From Corynebacterium heidelbergense (GTDB lineage Bacteria > Actinomycetota > Actinomycetes > Mycobacteriales > Mycobacteriaceae): a stretch of DNA of 16,908 nucleotides. Numbering within the stretch: position 1 is the stretch's first letter; every line of letters starts with the position of its first letter. The position numbers and the translations under genes are program-made. Below are positions 7,412 through 14,682 of the stretch, one piece after another. The stretch is taken from contig NZ_CP063192.1 of NCBI RefSeq assembly GCF_028609845.1, positions 1 through 16,908 on the forward strand, written 5' to 3'. The notes under the pieces are model-generated. The model was not told the DNA's origin. It searched no databases and saw only the letters and a list, made by a program, of their open reading frames with translations.

Positions 7412-8980
7412 CTACGCCCCCGTAGCGGGCTTCGGGGCCGGGCCGAATGTCACTTTTCGGAGTCCTTCGGGGCGGTTGATCATCAGGGCGGTGTAGCCGA
7501 ACAGCGCGGCGTCACGGCCACCGCGTGCGATGTGCTCGGCCTCCACGCGCAGCGGGGAGCCGGGAAGCTCGAAGTGGGTCACGGCGGACTTGTTGCCGAG
7601 CACCACCGTGCCAGCGGGCACGAATTGGCTGGTCACCCACTTGGACGGGTCGGTGGCCGGGATGAGGTCCAGGTACTTCGGGGCCTCCAGCGCGGTGAGC
7701 TGCAGAATCGACTCGTAGTCCGCCGGGTTCAGTAGGACAAACGAGGCGGGGGAGTGGAGGTCCTGGTCGATCGCGATGGACCCGCGCGCCACGGCGTGGA
7801 CGATATGGTCGGCGGTGCCGTCGATCGCAGTGGCGTTGTCTACCAGGAACTTCCCGGTTTCCTGGTCGGTCTCGAAGGCGTAGGACTCGGCCATGGCACG
7901 CCAGTAGGCGTTGAGGAACTCGGTCTCCTTGAAGTCCCAGAAAATCCGGTCCAAGTCGTTACCCCCGGCCCAACGCACGGCGTCGCGTTCCACGGCTTCC
8001 ACGGCGGCGGGCTTCGTGGGGATTTCGGCCTTGTTACCGGCGTACTTGTCCACGCCGGGCTTCTTGGTCCACCGGTAGCCGATCGCCTTGCGGCCCTTGA
8101 GCGGGGCCTGGGTGATCAGGGGGATGACCCGGCGGGTGTAGGTCACGCCGTTCCACAGCTCTCCGAGCCACTGCGGTGCAGACCGGTTGATCATGCCGGC
8201 GTCGGTGATGTCGGTCAGTTCGGCGTGGAGCTCGGCGGTGCGGTCACCGTTGGCGGCGGCGGTGAGGTAGTCCAGCACGTCGGACAAGCTGGCGTGCACG
8301 GGCTCGGCGCTGGCCGGGGTGCCCGGGGTGGGCATCACGCCCGGGGATAGGGTGTTCTTCTTCACGGTCTCGGTCTCCTTGTTGGTGGTGGTGTCGTCGT
8401 CGTCCTCGTCGGACTCGTCATCCGGCTCGGCGGGGTCATCCGGCGGCGCTGCGTCGGTGTCGTCCTCGTCGTCGGACTCGTCATCCGGCTCGGCGGGGGT
8501 CTCATCCTTTGGGGTGGGTGCCTGGGCTAGCACGCTGGCTACCCGGGCGTTCGCGAACGCGGGCATGGGCACAAGTGCCACGGCGGACAGGATCGAGCTA
8601 GTGACGGTGGTTCCGTCCTTTTCGATGCCGTAGGCCTCGATGCTGAGCGCGTCGATGACGTGCTCGGCGGCAGCGGTGAGGGCTCGGTCACCATCGGGGC
8701 CGCTGCCAACCTTGAATGTCATTTCCACGCCCTCGGCGGTCGCTTCCCAGTCGGTGGCGTGGCCGATAGGCGTGCCCTCTGGGGAGTGCCCAGCGAGCAG
8801 CTTCACGCGGGTGATATCGGCGGGCACCCGGATCGAGCCGGGGGCGAACTTCAGCGCGCCCCCGCTGGTGCGCCCGAACTCATCCCACGGCAGGATCATG
8901 CCGCGTATGGTGCGGGCGGATTCGGCCACTATCGGCGGGGACTGTACCGCCGGGGTGAATGTGTCGGTCGTTGTGGTCAT
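7412..8980 (-). CDS. Fused prohead protease - acidic linker - HK97-fold major capsid protein
   Basis: This 522-aa polyprotein carries two functions that most HK97-like phages encode separately. Residues 20-150 look like an HK97-type prohead protease, with catalytic candidates H65 (AGHSPEG) and S113 (DALSIEAYG), the latter followed by E115. Residues 155-207 form a very acidic linker (PAEPDDESD repeats) that may act as the scaffolding delta region. Residues 225-522 are the capsid protein: helix ASLSDVLDYL, then PQWLGELWNGV, a WTKKPGVDKYAGNK loop and a C-terminal domain ending MINRPEGLRKVTF. The protease presumably cuts itself free during head maturation. A GGAAGGA site precedes the ATG. A separate internal start for the capsid part cannot be excluded. 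Confidence 0.9.
   Translation of the reverse strand: MTTTTDTFTPAVQSPPIVAESARTIRGMILPWDEFGRTSGGALKFAPGSIRVPADITRVKLLAGHSPEGTPIGHATDWEATAEGVEMTFKVGSGPDGDRALTAAAEHVIDALSIEAYGIEKDGTTVTSSILSAVALVPMPAFANARVASVLAQAPTPKDETPAEPDDESDDEDDTDAAPPDDPAEPDDESDEDDDDTTTNKETETVKKNTLSPGVMPTPGTPASAEPVHASLSDVLDYLTAAANGDRTAELHAELTDITDAGMINRSAPQWLGELWNGVTYTRRVIPLITQAPLKGRKAIGYRWTKKPGVDKYAGNKAEIPTKPAAVEAVERDAVRWAGGNDLDRIFWDFKETEFLNAYWRAMAESYAFETDQETGKFLVDNATAIDGTADHIVHAVARGSIAIDQDLHSPASFVLLNPADYESILQLTALEAPKYLDLIPATDPSKWVTSQFVPAGTVVLGNKSAVTHFELPGSPLRVEAEHIARGGRDAALFGYTALMINRPEGLRKVTFGPAPKPATGA
8401..8498 (-). repeat. Duplicated segment encoding the acidic PAEPDDESD linker
   Basis: Bases 8401-8435 and 8461-8498 are near-identical, differing by one 3-bp insertion, about 60 bp apart. 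They encode the two Asp/Glu-rich PAEPDDESD copies of the protease-capsid linker. The 3-bp difference keeps the frame and points to slippage or tandem duplication. Confidence 0.85.
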
Positions 8981-8983
8981 GGG

Positions 8984-9292
8984 TTAGTCCTTCCGGTGCT
9001 TGCCGACGTAGTCCAGTTCGTCGGCTTGCTGGTCGGCGGGGTGGGTGGAGCTGAGAAACGTGGTGTGGTTGCGGAGCCACTTCTCGACGCCGGGGACTGC
9101 GAGCACCCGCTGGATGGCGGCGGTCACGGTGAGGAAGCTGACCACGGCGGGCACGGTGTCGATGTTCGCGGCCTCGGCTATTTCAGGCAGTAGGGGTAGC
9201 AGCGCGATGGCGGCCACGATCGTGGTGCGCAGGGTGGCGCGCCACGGGTAGCGGATAACCGCCGGGGCGTTGCTCAATCTTTCGGGCTGCAT
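8984..9292 (-). CDS. Holin candidate, two membrane segments
   Basis: The 102-aa protein has two predicted membrane helices, about residues 21-42 (LRTTIVAAIALLPLLPEIAEA) and 46-66, followed by a charged hydrophilic tail ending HRKD. Two-helix proteins of this size next to the endolysin are typical phage holins, which form membrane lesions that release the endolysin. TAGGGAG lies about eleven bases before the ATG. The start lies inside the upstream membrane-protein gene, in another frame. Confidence 0.75.
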   Translation of the reverse strand: MQPERLSNAPAVIRYPWRATLRTTIVAAIALLPLLPEIAEAANIDTVPAVVSFLTVTAAIQRVLAVPGVEKWLRNHTTFLSSTHPADQQADELDYVGKHRKD

Positions 9293-9377
9293 GCGCCACG
9301 TAACTCCCTACTGCAAACACCATGAGGATCACGCCAGCGGCTACACCGGCGGCGAAGATCAGGGCCATGATCATCAT
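9183..9377 (-). CDS. Small membrane protein overlapping the holin gene
   Basis: The 64-aa product begins MMIMALIFAAGVAAGVILMVF, a clear single membrane helix (about residues 2-25), followed by a basic tail with many His and Arg. Its ATG overlaps the endolysin stop codon (ATGA), so translational coupling is likely. Its last 110 bp overlap the holin gene in another frame, and the odd basic composition there may simply reflect that. It may be a second holin, an antiholin or another lysis factor. The hydrophobic N-terminus and the coupled start support a real gene; the full length of the tail is less certain. Confidence 0.6.
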   Translation of the reverse strand: MMIMALIFAAGVAAGVILMVFAVGSYVAHAARKIEQRPGGYPLPVARHPAHHDRGRHRAATPTA

Positions 9378-10114
9378 TTCTTCAGATCGGTCGTGCCAGG
9401 CACGCCCGCGCGGGCGGCGGTGGCGGCCAGTAGGTCGTACATCGTCCGGTTGCCGCCCTGCGGCCAGCCGCCGAACTGGCCGGGGGCTTTCTCACCGCCG
9501 AGCTGGGCAAGGATGAACCGGCATAGGTCGCGGGTCTCGGTCAGTAGGGCGCGGTCTTCGGGGGTCATGTCATCGTCTCCTTTGGGTGGGGTGGGGTGCT
9601 GTGCTTCGGCGACCATGGCGAGGAACCGATCCCACGGGAACCCCGGGCCGGGGTCTACGTGGTCGGTCTCTCCCCATGCCTGGGCGGTATCCACGTGTCC
9701 GCAGAAACCACCACGGCCAGCGCGGAGTTCACCTGCCGAGCGCTTGACCACGGGGATTCGATAGCGGCGGGCCCACTCGGCGCATACCTGGGCACCGGCC
9801 CGTAGCATGCGGTCCTGGGCTAGCCACTGTTCGCGGGTCTCGGTGCCGCGCATGACGAACGACAGGTGCAGCCCGGACCGGTTCGAGGTGGGCCCGGCGG
9901 ACCACGTTTGCCAGTCATCGGTGTTCTCTTTCAGCACCACGAGGCGGGTGTCGACCAGCATGTGGTAGCTACCGGATTCGCTGTCGATCTGGTACTGCGC
10001 TACGTTCTCCGCCGGGGTGCCGGGGCTGTTCACGGTCACGTGAATGCAGATGTGGTTGATCGCGCTGAGCGGGCGCGGATTGCCGAAGTTGAAGCGGGGG
10101 GACCAATCAAGCAT
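9374..10114 (-). CDS. Endolysin: N-acetylmuramoyl-L-alanine amidase (Amidase_2/PGRP type)
   Basis: The product is 246 aa and would cut the bond between muramic acid and the stem peptide. The amidase domain covers about residues 1-175. Zinc-binding candidates are H25 (ICIHVTVN) and the H152/D154 pair in DHVDPGPGFPWD; H140 lies in GHVDTAQAWG. This GHxD...DHxDPGPxFPW signature is common in actinophage lysins. Residues about 183-246 form a separate domain (QLGGEKAPGQFGGWPQGG...TMYDLLAA) that probably binds the cell wall. The start at 10114 is chosen for its AGGAGAA site; an upstream ATG at 10174 would overlap the portal more. It overlaps the portal stop by 8 bp, so it lies inside the head module. 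Confidence 0.88.
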   Translation of the reverse strand: MLDWSPRFNFGNPRPLSAINHICIHVTVNSPGTPAENVAQYQIDSESGSYHMLVDTRLVVLKENTDDWQTWSAGPTSNRSGLHLSFVMRGTETREQWLAQDRMLRAGAQVCAEWARRYRIPVVKRSAGELRAGRGGFCGHVDTAQAWGETDHVDPGPGFPWDRFLAMVAEAQHPTPPKGDDDMTPEDRALLTETRDLCRFILAQLGGEKAPGQFGGWPQGGNRTMYDLLAATAARAGVPGTTDLKK

Positions 10115-11183
10115 TGCCGTTCTCCTGTGGTGTGTCGTGGTCGGGTTTGTCGTCGTCGGGCACGTCAAGGTCACCCACGGTCGGGCTCGTGAGGTCGGTC
10201 AGATCGAAGGCGACGGCGGTTCCACGTGGAACCACATCGTCGAGTCCGAGGCGGGCGGCGATCGCGGCCATGTACGGGGCGAGCGCGTAGTCGATCAGCT
10301 CGACGTTCCGGGCGGCGGCGTTGCTGTAGGTGATCGTGCCGGTACCTGCCGTGCCAGCGTCGATCATCATGGCGGGCACCCCGGCGGCGCGAGCGATATC
10401 CACGGCGGCCGCGTTACGCCCCCCGATGAGTAGATCGGTGTTCGCTTTGCCGAGTTCTTGGACGTCGATGGACTGGTTCGCGAATGCCACGCCGCCGTTC
10501 TTGCCTCGGCGGGCATCGGCCCACGATTCGACCAGGGCGCGGCGCTGGGCGTCGGTGAGTGGCTGGCCGCCGGTTTGCTTCAAGAGCACCTGGGCGGCGG
10601 GGGTCTCGGCGTACCGGGTGGCGAGCTCTTGGAGCTGCACGGCGTGGCGTATCGCGGCTGCCGAGGTCTGCAACAGGCCTTCATCGGGGCCGGGGATGAG
10701 GCACACGTCCGACGGGTCCACGATCTGGCCTTGCACGATCACGCGGTTGTCCTGGTCCACGTCCCACAGGTGGTAGGGGATACGGTCGGCGCGGATGACT
10801 GCGCCGCTGGCGTCACGTTCGAGCGCCCAACAACTCCACCCGTAGAAAAACAAATCGTCCACGGTCCATGTCATGCGGAACACCGGGGAAGCTACCCCGT
10901 CGGTGCGGACCATCCACAGGGGCTGGCGCACGGCGCGCTTGCCGTCCTGGCGTGCCTCCAGCGGGCACCGGGCGATAGCACCGACGATCAGGCGGCGGGC
11001 CCGGGCGATCGCGGGCACACCCATGGCCATGGCGCGGGATACGGGCCGGGGCGCATCCGGCGGCGTGATGGTGAGCAGGTGGTTCGGGCTAGCCCACGGG
11101 GACTCGTAGGGCACCGCGTCGTAGGGCTGGGCGGCCAGGTATGGCAGCGCCAGCCATTGACGTAGTGAGTCGGTGATTCCCAT
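10107..11183 (-). CDS. Portal protein (HK97 type)
   Basis: At 358 aa this is shorter than many portals. It forms the dodecameric ring at one capsid vertex through which DNA passes and that docks the terminase. Typical features are the N-terminal SRAMAMGVPAIARARRLIVGAIA segment, the wing segment with FFYGWSCWALERD, and the C-terminal stem and crown with AAAVDIARAAGVPAMMIDAG and TYSNAAARNVELIDYALAPYM. The last 25 residues are acidic and polar. No convincing Shine-Dalgarno precedes the ATG, and 68 bp separate it from the upstream small gene. Confidence 0.9.
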   Translation of the reverse strand: MGITDSLRQWLALPYLAAQPYDAVPYESPWASPNHLLTITPPDAPRPVSRAMAMGVPAIARARRLIVGAIARCPLEARQDGKRAVRQPLWMVRTDGVASPVFRMTWTVDDLFFYGWSCWALERDASGAVIRADRIPYHLWDVDQDNRVIVQGQIVDPSDVCLIPGPDEGLLQTSAAAIRHAVQLQELATRYAETPAAQVLLKQTGGQPLTDAQRRALVESWADARRGKNGGVAFANQSIDVQELGKANTDLLIGGRNAAAVDIARAAGVPAMMIDAGTAGTGTITYSNAAARNVELIDYALAPYMAAIAARLGLDDVVPRGTAVAFDLTDLTSPTVGDLDVPDDDKPDHDTPQENGNA

Positions 11184-11251
11184 GGCTCTAATGGTGCCGA
11201 GGGGGGCGGACGTTCCGACGAATTACGCGGTGAAGTCGCAGGTGAAGCGGC

Positions 11252-11464
11252 CTAATCGGTGGCGGCTAGGCGGCGGGCGTGGCGGGCGGCGCTGCTGGCC
11301 GCGTGTAGGTCTCCGTGGTAGCGGCGGAGGTGGAGCGCTAGCCAGCGCCACGCGGCGTAGTCGCTGGTCTCGAGAGTGCGCTGTTCGCACCGTGGACAGG
11401 AAATCACGGTGCCGGTGGTCTCGGAGGTATCGGCGCGGCGGCGGGTCATCTTCTTGGTGGTCAT
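11252..11464 (-). CDS. Small CxxC / HxxxxH zinc-finger-like protein
   Basis: The ATG shares one base with the terminase stop codon (TAATG), so the 70-aa start at 11464 is preferred over one twelve bases upstream. After a basic N-terminus (TTKKMTRRRAD) comes ISCPRCEQRT and then ALHLRRYHGD: C23, C26, H45 and H50 would form one zinc site of C2H2 type. The C-terminus is basic (ARHARRLAA). It may be a small DNA-binding protein. Its place between terminase and portal suggests a packaging or head role, but no function can be assigned. Confidence 0.65.
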   Translation of the reverse strand: MTTKKMTRRRADTSETTGTVISCPRCEQRTLETSDYAAWRWLALHLRRYHGDLHAASSAARHARRLAATD

Positions 11465-12864
11465 TAGCAGGTCCATATCTCTGGTGTGGGGGCGGGCGCG
11501 GGGCGCTGGGCGATAGCGGTGAACGCGAGTAGGCAGGCCTCAATGTGAGCTATCGACCCGCTGGAGTGCTTGCGGTCCAACATCTGGCCAAGGTCACCTA
11601 CGAACTTCAGGGTTAGGCCGTCGAACGATCGGGCGAGGTCTCGGTCGTAGCGCAGTCGGAGCTCGGCGCGGTTGATGGAGTCCAGGAACAAACCGGTGCC
11701 CCCGGCCAGCTCGGCGCTTGCTGGGGTGCTGATGATCTCGGTTAGCGCGGGGTCGGTGGCGATGGTGCTGGCCGGGGAGCGGGCGTCGACCAACGTGGCG
11801 CGCGGGTGGTGGCGCTGGAGCTCGGTCAACCGGTCGGCCACCCACCCGGTGCCGGGGCGGGCGTCGACGATTTCGCAGACCGGCGTGCCGTCGGCGGCTT
11901 CACCGGCGGCGGCGATGACGGATATCGAGCGGTCGAACGCGGTGGCCACCCCGAAAGCGACCTCGGCGGCGGGGGCCATGGTGGCGGTCTCGGTGAGTAC
12001 GCGGGCGAGCACGTCCGAGCTGAACACCGCTACACGGGTCTGTGTGCGCACGTTGGCGTAGGCGCGGGCGAACTCGGCGGGCTTCATCCGACCGGCGGCG
12101 GTGCGCACCGTCTCCGGTTCGATCGTGTGGCCCACCGCCGGGTGGGCGCGGATGACTGCCTCAATGTCGCTAGGGTCATGGCCCTCGGGTAAGCCCCAGT
12201 CGATGATCGCGGTATGCGGGTCCTCGGCGGCGCGGGCGGCGTCCACGATGGCGTGCCACCACGTGGACCGGGCGTCACCCATCGTGGAGAGGTAGATCGT
12301 CTGCGCATTCGGGCGCGTGTTCTGCGTGGGCTGGATGGCCTGGATGAGCCCGTCGCCCTGGACTTCCGAGAATGCCCACGGCTCGTCGATGAGGTTGAGG
12401 TCGGACTGCTCGGAGTGCAGTGACGTGTCCGTCGGCGGGTGCGGGCGGAACTGCGAATGAATCGCGGGGAAGATCAGGCGGGTATCGCCCGCGCCGCGCT
12501 TCACAGCCACGGTGGGGGATAGCAGCCGCTCGGCGTCGACGGCCATGTCTTCGAGGAACCGTTCCCGGGCGATCTGGCCGGTCTGGGCTGTGTACCAGAC
12601 CTTGCCGTTCGGTGTGATCAGAGTTCGGTGAAGCCCGGCGGCCAGCACGAGCGCGGTCTTTCCAGACTGGCGCGGCACGGTGATGACCACCGTCTTGTAG
12701 TGGAACCGGCCCCGGTCATCGACTTCCAGCGCCACGTCGAGGGCCTGGCGCTGCCACGGCATGCACGCCCGGCCCATCATCGCCGAGAGTTTCGCGGCCT
12801 TAGCTCCGAGGGTGCGGCGGCGGTAGTCGCGGGGCGTGTGGAACCGGGGGACTGCCTCACTCAT
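11464..12864 (-). CDS. terL: Terminase large subunit
   Basis: The product is 466 aa from the preferred ATG at 12864, which lies just before the small subunit's stop (8-bp overlap). It is the packaging motor: ATPase plus nuclease. The ATPase has Walker A PRQSGKT (about residues 64-70) and Walker B LNLIDE (D160, E161), followed by a coupling region (YLSTMGDARS). The RNase H-like nuclease starts near ATAFDRSIS (D311), continues through TLVDARSPAS (D360) and ends with GSIAHIEACLLAF. A longer reading from 12924 adds 20 Pro/Ala-rich residues and overlaps the small subunit more; it is less likely. Confidence 0.94.
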   Translation of the reverse strand: MSEAVPRFHTPRDYRRRTLGAKAAKLSAMMGRACMPWQRQALDVALEVDDRGRFHYKTVVITVPRQSGKTALVLAAGLHRTLITPNGKVWYTAQTGQIARERFLEDMAVDAERLLSPTVAVKRGAGDTRLIFPAIHSQFRPHPPTDTSLHSEQSDLNLIDEPWAFSEVQGDGLIQAIQPTQNTRPNAQTIYLSTMGDARSTWWHAIVDAARAAEDPHTAIIDWGLPEGHDPSDIEAVIRAHPAVGHTIEPETVRTAAGRMKPAEFARAYANVRTQTRVAVFSSDVLARVLTETATMAPAAEVAFGVATAFDRSISVIAAAGEAADGTPVCEIVDARPGTGWVADRLTELQRHHPRATLVDARSPASTIATDPALTEIISTPASAELAGGTGLFLDSINRAELRLRYDRDLARSFDGLTLKFVGDLGQMLDRKHSSGSIAHIEACLLAFTAIAQRPAPAPTPEIWTC

Positions 12865-13282
12865 CATCGCCGCCGAAGCACCGAAGCTCGGCGCGGTCCT
12901 CGGCGGGCGCGGGGTCGGCGGCATCCGCAGCGGCCAGATCGTCGATCAGGGCGGCGATCTTGTCCTCGGTCTGGGTCTGGCGACTGTCAGGGGTCATCCG
13001 CGCCTCTCGAAGCCCCTCCACCATCGCGGGGATCACCTTCGACGGCCCGTAGGGCTGGTTCTGTGCTTCGTGGCTGTCGAGCTCCCACGCCCCGGCCAGC
13101 AGCACGGTCGCTAGCCCGTCGTCGATCCGGTCGATCAGGCCGGCGTCACGGGCGGCGGACAGCGCCCCGGCCATGGCACGGGAGTGGCGGCCCCCATCGA
13201 GGCGCTGCGAATCCTTCGTGGTGGGCGGGTCGAATAGATGGGCCTGGCCATGGCCGGGCGTTCGCGGGTCCTGTCTGGGCAA
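12857..13282 (-). CDS. terS: Terminase small subunit
   Basis: This 141-aa protein immediately precedes the large terminase gene. The middle (SRAMAGALSAARDAGLIDRIDDGLATVLLAGAWELD) and YGPSKVIPAMVEGLREARM segments are helical and resemble small terminase subunits of actinophages, which bind the packaging site. The C-terminus is Asp/Ala-rich. The start is a TTG at 13282, supported by AAGGAG six bases upstream; no ATG fits as well. It lies directly downstream of the repeat-bearing gap that is a cos candidate. Confidence 0.72.
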   Translation of the reverse strand: MPRQDPRTPGHGQAHLFDPPTTKDSQRLDGGRHSRAMAGALSAARDAGLIDRIDDGLATVLLAGAWELDSHEAQNQPYGPSKVIPAMVEGLREARMTPDSRQTQTEDKIAALIDDLAAADAADPAPAEDRAELRCFGGDDE

Positions 13283-13447
13283 AACCGGCTCCTTCCTGGG
13301 CTTTCCCGGGGATGTACCTCCCCCGGGGGCTGAATTTTGCTTGAAAAAAGGGCAGGGGCGCGCGGGACTTCCTGGCCCCGTCTGACCTAAAAAAACCGCA
13401 GGTCAGACGGGGTTTTCGCTTTTCGCGCGTTTTCGCAGGTCAGAGAC
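13283..13447. other. Repeat-rich gap before terS: cos / terminase-binding candidate
   Basis: This is the only non-coding gap next to the terminase genes, between HNH endonuclease and terS, where cos-type phages usually carry their cohesive-end site. It holds CCCGGGG/CCCCGGG arms (13305-13311 and 13321-13327), a 13-bp perfect hairpin (13376-13412) and a direct 10-bp repeat GCAGGTCAGA (13398-13407 and 13436-13445). The exact cut site cannot be placed from sequence alone. Confidence 0.45.
13376..13412. repeat. Perfect 13-bp inverted repeat with 11-nt loop
   Basis: CCCCGTCTGACCT (13376-13388) pairs with AGGTCAGACGGGG (13400-13412). On the plus strand it is followed by TTTT and further short T runs, so it could terminate rightward transcription, but no rightward gene is seen here. 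The second arm's core recurs at 13438-13445, which points instead to a protein-binding site. Confidence 0.8.
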
Positions 13448-13717
13448 CTACCAACGTCGCGATGGTGGAGCTCGCGAAGGCAGTGGATGCGCCGCGCGCC
13501 ACTGCTCTAGCGGCATATCGCGGCGCGCGCTGTTGCAGCGGCGGTGCGCTGGTCGCAGGTTCGCCAGATCGTCGGTGCCACCGTGCGCACGCGGTATCAC
13601 GTGGTCCGGTGAGTCAGCTCCGGGCATGCCGCATAGGTGGCAGGTGGTGCCGTAGTGAGCCAGCACGGCCGCGCGTAGCGCTGCCACCCGGCGGCCACCC
13701 CACCCCCCGGTAGTCAT
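13448..13717 (-). CDS. HNH endonuclease
   Basis: This 89-aa protein holds a compact HNH nuclease fold: zinc ligands C26 and C29 (CHLCG) and a later C61, with the catalytic segment DHVIPRAHGGTDDLANLRPAHRRCN giving H39, N53 and H58. HNH proteins encoded next to terminase in HK97-like phages act with the terminase in cos cleavage; the position here, just before the candidate cos gap, fits that role. The ATG overlaps the WhiB stop (ATGA). The last 15 residues are Pro/Arg-rich and disordered. Confidence 0.9.
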   Translation of the reverse strand: MTTGGWGGRRVAALRAAVLAHYGTTCHLCGMPGADSPDHVIPRAHGGTDDLANLRPAHRRCNSARRDMPLEQWRAAHPLPSRAPPSRRW

Positions 13718-14007
13718 GGCCCCACCCCCGCTATCGCCCGTAGGCGGGTGAACGCCATACGGCGGCGCACCTTGTTACCGGCCCGCTCTGGTACTGGCAC
13801 CCCGGCCCGTATCACGCCCTCGGCGCGGGTGGCCAGCGCGTCGGCGGCGCACTCGCGTTGCACCGGGCATTCCCGGCATAGCTCGGCGGCGTAGCGGTGG
13901 ATCGCGCCAAGATTGCGCCCGCGCGTAGGGGAAGCGTCGATCAGGGCGGCATCCACGCCATGGCACGCGGCGCGGTCCATCCACTCGGTGCCGGGGCGGA
14001 TCATCAT
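13714..14007 (-). CDS. WhiB-family iron-sulfur transcription factor
   Basis: The preferred start at 14007 gives 97 aa. Four cysteines, C15 (AACHG), C44, C47 and C53 (CRECPVQREC), match the WhiB [4Fe-4S] pattern, and the N-terminal TEWMDRAACHG is typical. WhiB proteins are restricted to actinobacteria and their phages and regulate transcription through the housekeeping sigma factor. The usual G-[VI]-W-G-G turn is replaced by GVIRAGV, and a basic tail (NKVRRRMAFTRLR) follows that may bind DNA. A longer start at 14064 is possible but would overlap the 51-aa ORF. Mycobacteriophage TM4 encodes a WhiB that interferes with the host WhiB2. Here it may regulate the late operon or act on the host. Confidence 0.85.
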   Translation of the reverse strand: MMIRPGTEWMDRAACHGVDAALIDASPTRGRNLGAIHRYAAELCRECPVQRECAADALATRAEGVIRAGVPVPERAGNKVRRRMAFTRLRAIAGVGP

Positions 14008-14159
14008 GCGATTCCCCCCCGGCGTAGGGCGCGGGCATGCTGCGCCCGCGCGATTGCTTCCCACCTCGACCAGTCACCACGGGCCGGGCGGTAAAGCCGC
14101 TCGGTCGGTAGCTTCGTCTCAATCACGCGGGACCGGGCGGCGCGGCGGGCGCGGCTCAT
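14004..14159 (-). CDS. Small basic hypothetical protein (51 aa)
   Basis: This ORF starts MSRARRAARSRVIETK and ends RRGGIA. Its ATG overlaps the stop of the 149-aa gene (ATGA) and its TGA overlaps the ATG of the WhiB gene, exactly filling the space between them in the same translationally coupled style as the neighbours. It is rich in Arg and Ala with a central LYRPARGDWSRWEAIARAQ. No function is recognised; binding to nucleic acid is possible from its charge only. Confidence 0.6.
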   Translation of the reverse strand: MSRARRAARSRVIETKLPTERLYRPARGDWSRWEAIARAQHARALRRGGIA

Positions 14160-14605
14160 GCGCGGCTCCACGCCAGCGGGCGGGTATTGCCGTACCGGTC
14201 CCGTCCTAGCTTGCCCAGAATCTCCAGGGCGTCGTCGTCGTCCATCATCTCGGTGTCGATGTACTGGTCTGTCTCTTCCTGGATTTCCTCGGCGGCGTCC
14301 ATCGCGGCGTACGTACCCACGGCGCTCGGGTCCTCCAGGCAGGCGCGGGCGAATTCCTCCAGGTGAACGTCATCGACGTGATTGGCTGGCCAGCGGGCAT
14401 TGTCCATGCACGCGGACCAGAACGCTTGTAGCGGGGTCATCTCCTGGCCGCCGTCGAAGCGGGGGAGCTCCACGGTGAAGCCCTCGGCGGTGGACGTGGT
14501 GATTCGGCGGGCGATTGATTCGGTGTCGTACCAGAGTGGGTCAATCCCCATGTGGGCTAGCTGGCGCGTGAACTCTTCGATGGTGGGGAAGTGGGTAGTG
14601 GTCAT
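14156..14605 (-). CDS. Acidic hypothetical protein (149 aa)
   Basis: The start at 14605 has AAAGGA eight bases upstream and follows the 386-bp non-coding interval; an upstream in-frame start at 14707 would include an unlikely Pro-rich leader and the hairpin at 14683. The protein is mixed helical (FPTIEEFTRQLAHMG, MTPLQAFWSACMDNARW, EEFARACLEDP) with an acidic C-terminal third (TDQYIDTEMMDDDDALE). No conserved domain is recognised. It leads the cluster running into WhiB, HNH and terminase, so it may be an early or control protein. Confidence 0.75.
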   Translation of the reverse strand: MTTTHFPTIEEFTRQLAHMGIDPLWYDTESIARRITTSTAEGFTVELPRFDGGQEMTPLQAFWSACMDNARWPANHVDDVHLEEFARACLEDPSAVGTYAAMDAAEEIQEETDQYIDTEMMDDDDALEILGKLGRDRYGNTRPLAWSRA

Positions 14606-14682
14606 GGTGGGGTCCTTTCGGGGAAGCGGAAGCAGGGGGGGGGCTGCTCCGGTTGAGTGAGGGAGGGCGGGAAGTGGGCGCG

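Noticed and set aside
8319..8633. Ser-rich plus-strand frame opposite the acidic linker
   Set aside because: Poly-Ser is the antisense of the Asp/Glu-rich codons (GAC/GAG) of the protease-capsid linker.
13376..13412. Intrinsic terminator for the leftward early operon
   Set aside because: On the leftward strand no T run follows the stem; T runs lie only on the plus-strand side, where no gene is read.
13775..14122. Arg/Pro-rich minus-strand frame overlapping WhiB
   Set aside because: It overlaps the WhiB and 51-aa frames, has low-complexity shadow composition and no ribosome site.
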